From positions 260,388 to 324,387 of the forward strand of contig NW_019775658.1 of NCBI RefSeq assembly GCF_001039355.2: 64,000 nt of DNA, in the 5' to 3' direction. Position 1 is the stretch's first letter. Each line of letters begins with the position of its first letter. Below, in pieces: positions 58,051 to 64,000 of this stretch. This DNA is from Lingula anatina (taxonomy: Eukaryota > Brachiopoda > Lingulata > Lingulida > Lingulidae). The translations under genes were made by a program, and so were the position numbers. The notes below the pieces were generated by a model. That model saw nothing but the letters and a program-made list of their open reading frames with translations. It was not told the origin of the DNA and made no database searches.

Positions 58051-61000
58051 CTACTGAAAGGTGAATAAAAACTTCTCGGTCGTCCCCTCCCTCTGGGTCA
58101 TATGTCTATTCCATGTTAATATTCCTACCTTCATCATGGCGTTTTGATCGAACCCGACTTTGATCCAAGTGTACGCAGGGCGATGCTCCACCTCCTGTTT
58201 GGTGTAATGCAGGGTGTTTAAACCATCGTCCCAAGGGCCGTATTCCCTGTAGAGATATCGTGCAAAGTCCAGTGAAGAGCTGGAAATGGTTGTTTGAAAA
58301 TAATGTAGAATATAGTTGGCCCAGACCTCTGGCTGGCAAATCATTACATACATGATGTTAATATACATATAGCCTGGTATTTAATATATTATAAAGCTAT
58401 ATAAAATATCGTGGAAATAACATGTAGAACATGTTGTCAAAAAGATGATTTGCGATAAGTTAATTGATTAGTTTGATGGGAGAAAAAACTACGGAAACTC
58501 ATAAATACTACACGTTTGTGCAGGGAAGTCTGTTATTGCTACACAAAATTGAGATTTGACTTATATGCACAGACAAAATCAGCTTTTGGTCCTACAACTT
58601 TTGTGAAACAGACCGAAGACGAATCTCACAGGCTTCTTTTCACGTCATCATTCCCACATGCTGTATTATAAAGGAAATGAAAAAAATAAGATAACCCACC
58701 CACTCGATGGATTGGCTAGGATAGGATGATGAAAAACTCGGTAACGTCCCAGTTTGCTGTCAGCGCGTGTAAATGATACGTTCTGAGACTGCATTCTGAA
58801 ACAAAGTACGATGATATTTTTATATTATCAGCTGCAGGATCCACTGGCGGTTCCAAGATTGTGAAAAGCTAGGGAGTGGGGGCACAAGTCTGTTCCTCGC
58901 CTCTCTCGACATGCTTGCACATTTAAAAGATTTTTACATCGTAATAAATGTAGGTAATTTGAAAATACATGTAAATAATTCCAAAATGCACAGGAAATGA
59001 AAAGTCACTTGGTTTCGTTAAGACAGCTTACAAAAACGTTTAATTATTTATTTATTTATTTATTCATTTATTCTAGTGGGGTAGAGGTGGAGGGAGATCC
59101 TCCGAAAGCGTGAGCTTATCCTTACCGGAAGTAGAAGTCGTCGTCTTCCCCTCCCCATCCAAGGTAACCGTTGGGATAGCCATTGGTCTTCCTGAATGCC
59201 TCAGCAGGAAACCCGAGCACACCGCCAATGTATCTGTAGTACGGAACACTGAAATGTAGGAGTTCATTCTATTACAACCATTTGATGTGCAACAAGAGGG
59301 TGTGGTTCAAAATAATTGTTGAAGATAACATTTTGGCAGACTCTCAATGTAACATGCACATGTACAGGTACATGTACTAGTAAAACTTGGGTCAAATATT
59401 TCTTTTCAGAAAGTTGAATTTTAAAGAATAAAAGTGATACAGAGCCAGCCTATTTTCTACTACGTGTATGTTGACTAAGTTGTTTTTCTTGTCTGCGACG
59501 GGCATTTCTTGTAGGCGTATCTGGCAATCATTTTGAAATATCGCAAATAAGCAATTTAGTAATATCTGTCCCAAAACCGAGGTTCTAAACCATGAGTTTG
59601 GTTTAATGTCTATGGGAGCCATAAACTTACGAATACTTGAATCTATCCTCAGCAGAGGCAAAATGAACCGCTTTATCTGTTGGGCATCTATATAGCAGGA
59701 GATTGTTCAAGGGGATCTTATCCACATCATGAAATATGTAACAGGTAAAATTGTAGGTGGCACTGGCTTCGAGGAAACCCACATTTCGAATGAGGCCGAG
59801 ATTGAAAATTGTTGAAGGAGCCTAAAATCATATGGGATAACAAAATGTTAAAATGGTTCACAAAGGGAAGTTAAGTAGTAAACCTTTTAAATAAAATTAT
59901 GGCATGAATAAGAACGAACAATGCTATTAAACGGGAATCGTCTATGCATAAGAGTTACTAAGTGGGCATGATTTTTGTTTACCACTGCACGCATGTGATA
60001 ATATAGTCAACAAGATATTTCTTTTTAATTATTTTTCCTTAGATATACGCAGCAGGATCGCGTGACCAACAGTAGGCTTCGCAAAACAGACATAGAAATC
60101 GCAGAAGTGTGCCACAATAAAAGTAAAAGTAGAAATCGCACGAACTGAGCCTGTGTATTTGTTTGGCAACAATCCCTACCTGTTCTATGACAAATATCTC
60201 ATAATGAATATTTTGAGATTGAAGGAAAGGATGCAAGTTCTGGAGCAGAATATCAAGGTGTTCCTGCCGGTCACGATACGGAATGATGACGGCCACGTGA
60301 TCACGTGGTACACATGACGTAGGCTGCCACGCGCCACCAGGGCTGAGGTTTTCAAACAATTTCCCCGTCACATTTGGTGACATGCGTTGAATATGGACGC
60401 GATAATTATTCTCTGAAAAAGGATATAGGAAAATTTATGTTTACATGTGAAACAAAGTGTCAGCCAGATGCATGACAGAATGTTTCAAAATTAAAGTTCC
60501 ATCATAATATTATTTCAAGGCACTTCATACAAAGCAATACAGGACCTATATATTCAGTGGCGGATTTCGGGGGGGGGGGGGGGGGGTTCGTGACCTCTCC
60601 CCTTCGATTTCCCCTCTTGAAATTAGAATTTTGACTAGCTGAATCATAGCTCTAAACCGGACCAAATGACACCGTTCGGCTTCTAAAATACCAAAAAATT
60701 TCAAGGCCCTCCCAACGCCGCGGCTTGTCATTTCTAAAAAAACCCTTCAAATAATTCTGGATCCGCCCCTGATACTGTACATGCATATCCGTCTTCTCGA
60801 AGATCAAGTGTAAGACCTACATATGTGAAACAAGAAGTCGACATTTACGAGATGTTTAGAACACAAAATACGTCCTTTTGACTTATTGTGATAAATATAC
60901 CCAGTGCGCACGTTATAAATCGCTAATTAATGTGTGAAATATGTTTGTATGTGCCAAGTCACTTTGGCCTAACGCAAAATAGATTAGTTGTGACATTTTG

Positions 61001-61906
61001 TTTCGTATAAATAACGGGGCCATATCAAGCCATTAATGACCAGTAAACGTCTACTGTCACTTAAATACAAATGAAACCTAAATATGTTGAGGTCCGTCAG
61101 TGAAGACATATAGAGGTCTTTTCTTCAACTACTAAGAACTTCATTATTTCCAACTCGATCAATTAAAGCCCCAGAGTGAGGTTTATTAGTAGGTCATCCC
61201 CAGTTTTTCACTGGTGCACTAACACGGAATCCATACTTCTTTACATTAAGCGTAGTGAAACAAAGCCCAAGTTATCAACCCGCTTGTCTTTGTATCTGTA
61301 TTAGTTAACTCAAATAATTGTATAATTTTTTTCTGTCCCCATAATTTGTTTTTTGTACCTGACTGAGGGGTACAAAATTTGGCTGGTTTAACATCATATC
61401 TCTTCTGTCGTACTTTTAATACCGTTTGTTCTTGTCCTCCAACTTCCGCGATATACGTCCATCTGAAAATGAAATCGAGAATATTTTACCGCTCACAAAA
61501 TGCACGTTTTTTTACTTGAACATGTAAACATCGAAACATTTTTCGTTTAATTTCTATTTTACAGTACACCTTCAGTATTGTAACTAGTCGTGATATCCCA
61601 AGCCACTTTCGTTGTGGTATTTTAAAATTATTTCCGTCAATCTTTGAGGGAACTATGCCATATAAAATCAGAACATTTTAGTTACTTCTTACTTGACACA
61701 GTTTGCTTCCGCGAGATGGAAAGTGGTAAATATAGTCGTACAAAACATGCAATATATGTTAGTCATAGGGAAAAAAATGATTCCTTAAAAATGGATTCAG
61801 TAAAAAAAAAGCCTACGCATACTTACCGAATTAATATGCCAGATATAAAAACTAGGGAAACAATGGAAAGGCACATCCAAAAGAACACCATCTTTAACAT
61901 CATCAT
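58051..61906 (-). CDS. Beta-1,4-galactosyltransferase family (GT7), multi-exon gene
   Basis: Type II Golgi enzyme expected to transfer galactose (or GalNAc) from UDP-sugar to terminal GlcNAc. Seven coding exons can be read with matching phases: 61906-61827, 61462-61359, 60412-60180, 59821-59631, 59248-59126, 58795-58700 and 58279 onward, all with GT-AG introns. Residues 1-26 give the signal-anchor. VAVIIPYRDRQEHL starts the catalytic fold. FHDVD (169-173) is the metal-binding DxD. GYLGWGGEDDDFYF (230-243) is the family signature. DGLNTLHYT matches the C-terminal block. The Tyr before IGG (209) aligns with the Tyr of mammalian B4GALT1 linked to UDP-Gal preference. A Val (264) stands where B4GALT1 has a Mn-binding Met, while the His three residues on (267) is kept. 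Reading through the last donor ends at 58051 (351 residues). An alternative last exon is at 57113-56889. Residue equivalences are from memory. Confidence 0.9.
58129..58279 (-). CDS. Galactosyltransferase exon 7 (C-terminal block)
   Basis: Acceptor CATTTCCAG. Encodes SSLDFARYLYREY, GPWDDGLNTLHYTK and AYTWIKVGF, and ends AAG|GTAGGA. If the donor is used, a further exon is needed. If not, the frame ends at 58051 after 25 more residues. Confidence 0.88.
58700..58795 (-). CDS. Galactosyltransferase exon 6
   Basis: Acceptor TTGTTTCAG. Encodes RMQSQNVSFTR and GRYRVFHHPILANPSS. The donor is one of two overlapping GTGGGT motifs. Only the one after 58700 keeps the phase required by exon 7. Confidence 0.85.
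59042..59072. repeat. (TTTA)n microsatellite in intron 5
   Basis: Near-perfect TTTA/ATTT repeats just downstream of exon 5 on the minus strand. Confidence 0.9.
59126..59248 (-). CDS. Galactosyltransferase exon 5 (WGGEDDD exon)
   Basis: Acceptor ACATTTCAG. Encodes VPYYRYIGGVLGF and NGYLGWGGEDDDFYF, the signature of the family's acceptor and donor site. Donor CCG|GTAAGG. Confidence 0.95.
59631..59821 (-). CDS. Galactosyltransferase exon 4 (DxD exon)
   Basis: Acceptor GATTTTAG. Encodes FNLGLIRNVGFLEA, CYIFHDVDKIP with the metal-binding DVD, and ending AEDRFKYS. Donor TTC|GTAAGT. Confidence 0.93.
60180..60412 (-). CDS. Galactosyltransferase exon 3 (start of catalytic domain)
   Basis: Acceptor TTTTTCAG. 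Encodes ENNYRVHIQRMSP, SPGGAWQPTSCVPRD, VAVIIPYRDRQEHL, LHPFLQ and YEIFVIEQ, the first conserved blocks of the family. Donor CAG|GTAGGG. Confidence 0.92.
60555..60771. mobile_element. hAT-like MITE in intron 2 of the galactosyltransferase gene
   Basis: CAGTGGCGGATTTCGG at the left and GGATCCGCCCCTG at the right are inverted, with the CAGNGGCGGAT end common in hAT elements. Size is 217 bp. A G run of about 18 sits near the left end. The 8-bp target duplication is not clear. Confidence 0.65.
61359..61462 (-). CDS. Galactosyltransferase exon 2 (stem)
   Basis: Acceptor TTCATTTTCAG, then WTYIAEVGGQEQ and on to FCTPQS. Donor CAG|GTACAA. This is the low-complexity stem between membrane anchor and catalytic domain. 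Its phases fit both neighbours. Confidence 0.75.
61827..61906 (-). CDS. Galactosyltransferase exon 1 (signal anchor)
   Basis: Starts at the first of three consecutive ATG codons (61906-61904). It encodes MMMLKMVFFW, then a hydrophobic run to GILI, and ends CG|GTAAGT (phase 2). The following exon completes the Arg codon. Confidence 0.8.
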
Positions 61907-64000
61907 CTTTGTCTTATGTATCTCTTCCCCTTGAAAAAATATTTGATCAGGAGGTGTAGTCATTAACGTTAATGCTGATGTTTATTCTTCCTCCTTGCGT
62001 AGAATAGTTAATCAGTCACTTCAAAATATCCAAGATACCTTTTGATAAATAGCGATAATAGTGGCGTTAATCGTATAACATGTATCATCCATTTGGGTTC
62101 ATTTTGACAGACGTGAGTCAAACCACAGCTAGCTATTCGGTTTAATTGTATTATTATTCAAATGGAAATGACGAAATAGGTGTGTTAACATTCTTTGAAA
62201 ATTCTAGTATTGGTGAGGAGGCGGAGGAGGAGCAGAGGGCAATGGCTGTTCCAGGAGCCGGCATGTGTCCCCCCCCCCCCCCCGAAAAAAAGATTCCGAT
62301 AAATAAATAGATAAAAGGAAAACGATGATGAAACGACTTAAACGAGACAAAAAATCTTTTCAGTGTATCCCTATACCTTGCATATTGTGAAAAAATTATC
62401 TCCTGTGATCGATATGACAGGGACCATTCCCCTTACCACCCCCTCGTATTATGTTCATCCTTGTGGCCCCCCTGTCATATAATCCGCCAGGAAAGAGGGG
62501 GTCAACGTTTTAGATGTAAGGCATGCGTTCTATGTTTCTTCCCTATGTTGTGAAATAAAGGACAAAAAGAAAAAAACACTTAAACTCGGTGAAAAACACT
62601 TTATTCGATTCGAAATCGGTGCACCAGATTTTTCCTCGGGTGCCAATAAACACAGGTATTTGTCTGTTATACGGCACGGTCAGTCTTCCACTACCGGTGC
62701 TTATCGTTTTAAGCAACCGCCAAGAACTGCTTTTACTGTCTTCAAGCAGTGGCATAATTTTTCGACTGTCTTAAATTCCAATGACAGAATGATAAACCTG
62801 TTATAAGCACAGAATCCTTATATCCTTAGAGTGGACTAAAGCATTCTCCTCAAAAATTTCTGATCTTGAGCTGCAAGTTTTTCAAATATATATTGAGAAT
62901 TTGTAAAGACGATAACTCGTTCCATGGTATTCATTTTAAACATTGTAACTCTGAACAGAATATTTGTGCGGGTCCTGCAGAACCAGACAGCTTCTAATAA
63001 TTTCAGCTGTTCTTCAATGTAAAATGATGAGTAAAATTCCATTTCAATACAAACACTGATATACTGTATATCCTCCATTATGTGCAAAAATATATACATT
63101 CCTTCCTTTAACCACGAGTCAATTTACTTGTCATAAAACTGAAAAAAAAATACTGCTGCATTGCCGGCACGCCCCCAGCATATTTTGCTTTGTAATTCTT
63201 TTACTTTTCTTTCAATAAAAGTGCAACGTGTATCATCCCCGGTTGTCCTTCATCATGGGGGGCGTGGACTGCGGTGCGCCAGTGATGACGTATATTTGGG
63301 CATGTAGCCATCACATTCCCCATTTGTTCATTTCATATTCCTTATTTATTAAGTCTGTCGGCCTGACAAACATATGTCCTCTTGCCCTCTCATTCAATGG
63401 CCCACGTAAGTCATCGGCGGTGTGATTGATGTAATACCCTCCTTGACGCGGTCACCTGGGCGGGGACATGTGTGAGTTGAGGAATGTCAACAAGAAGGTC
63501 ACCTTCAGGCAAAACTGAAAACTACTGTAAGCTGCAACATGGCGACTGGCCGTGGCGCCGTTTATCGATGACCCTAGGGGGGAAAAGAACGAATATCTCA
63601 AAATGTTTGCTTATTTAATTATAACCCTCTTTTTAAAGGACAGTTCCTTTTGAGGCATTAAAAATTATTCATATTTCTTTTCAAAAAATAACTTGTAGCA
63701 CTATGAGTTCCCAAAGACGGTAAGAAAATGTCTTTTTCTGCCATTCCAAATATACAAACCGGTATACGAAAATAATTTATAAAGATTTATATTTTTCTGC
63801 GTCAGATTTCCTGACCTGTCTCTTTAAACGAGTACAGGCGACATTATAAAAGGATTGTTTCATACGTCAAACTTGCGTCATCCAGTGATATATTCTAAAT
63901 AGGAAATATGTCATGTATTGTATCATAGCTCCATCTCTCCCTCGATTAAATGTATTTTATATTGGATGGTCTCCTAAGGTAATATACCGGTAGAAGGGAA
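61907..64000. other. No supported gene
   Basis: Upstream of the galactosyltransferase start on the minus strand, so a promoter may lie here. A C run is at 62270-62283. Other frames are short and without motif. Confidence 0.5.

Noticed and set aside
1-64000. CRISPR arrays, operons, prophage or plasmid features
   Set aside because: Direct repeats here are microsatellites or transposon-derived, genes are split by introns, and nothing prokaryotic is present.

Overview
The window looks like chromosomal DNA of an animal, most likely a marine invertebrate. It is AT-rich and gene-poor. At least one gene is split by GT-AG introns. It has two rhodopsin-family receptors each encoded in one uninterrupted reading frame, many microsatellites, small inverted-repeat elements of several families, and a decayed non-LTR retrotransposon. 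Short palindromic words such as ACATGTA and ACCGGTA recur throughout, a flavour I associate with lophotrochozoans, lancelets and ambulacrarians. The sequence alone does not settle the phylum. There is no prokaryotic or viral gene organisation.

Layout. 1-28.9 kb has no gene I can establish. It holds a LINE remnant (11.4-12.5 kb) with a miniature inverted-repeat element nested in it, further such elements at 16.8 and 19.1 kb, a few weak exon candidates, and a TATA box followed by a good splice donor (21.3-21.5 kb) that could be the distant promoter and leader exon of the first receptor. 28.97-30.24 kb is a neuropeptide-type G-protein-coupled receptor. 30.2-37.6 kb is non-coding and contains a GTGCGT/ACGCAC-rich block and another miniature element. 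37.6-39.3 kb is a fold-back element with arms of several hundred bases.

38.06-43.32 kb and 44.37-50.90 kb are two copies of one diverged tandem duplication. Each carries a copy of the same gene for a type II membrane protein with a central DDD motif, which could be a Golgi glycosyltransferase of a family I do not recognise. The two copies are about 95 percent identical in protein and are damaged in different ways. Copy 1 has a one-base deletion that removes the last 24 residues. Copy 2 is split by a 689-bp PIF/Harbinger-like element flanked by a 3-bp CTG target duplication. The two units can be used as mutual empty sites to date several other insertions.

54.0-55.2 kb is a second orphan class A receptor. 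56.9-61.9 kb on the minus strand is a beta-1,4-galactosyltransferase gene of at least seven coding exons, with the diagnostic DVD and WGGEDDD motifs and consistent intron phases. The remainder is intergenic. No operon-like coordination is expected. The shared theme is cell-surface and secretory-pathway proteins: two receptors and two Golgi-type enzyme families.
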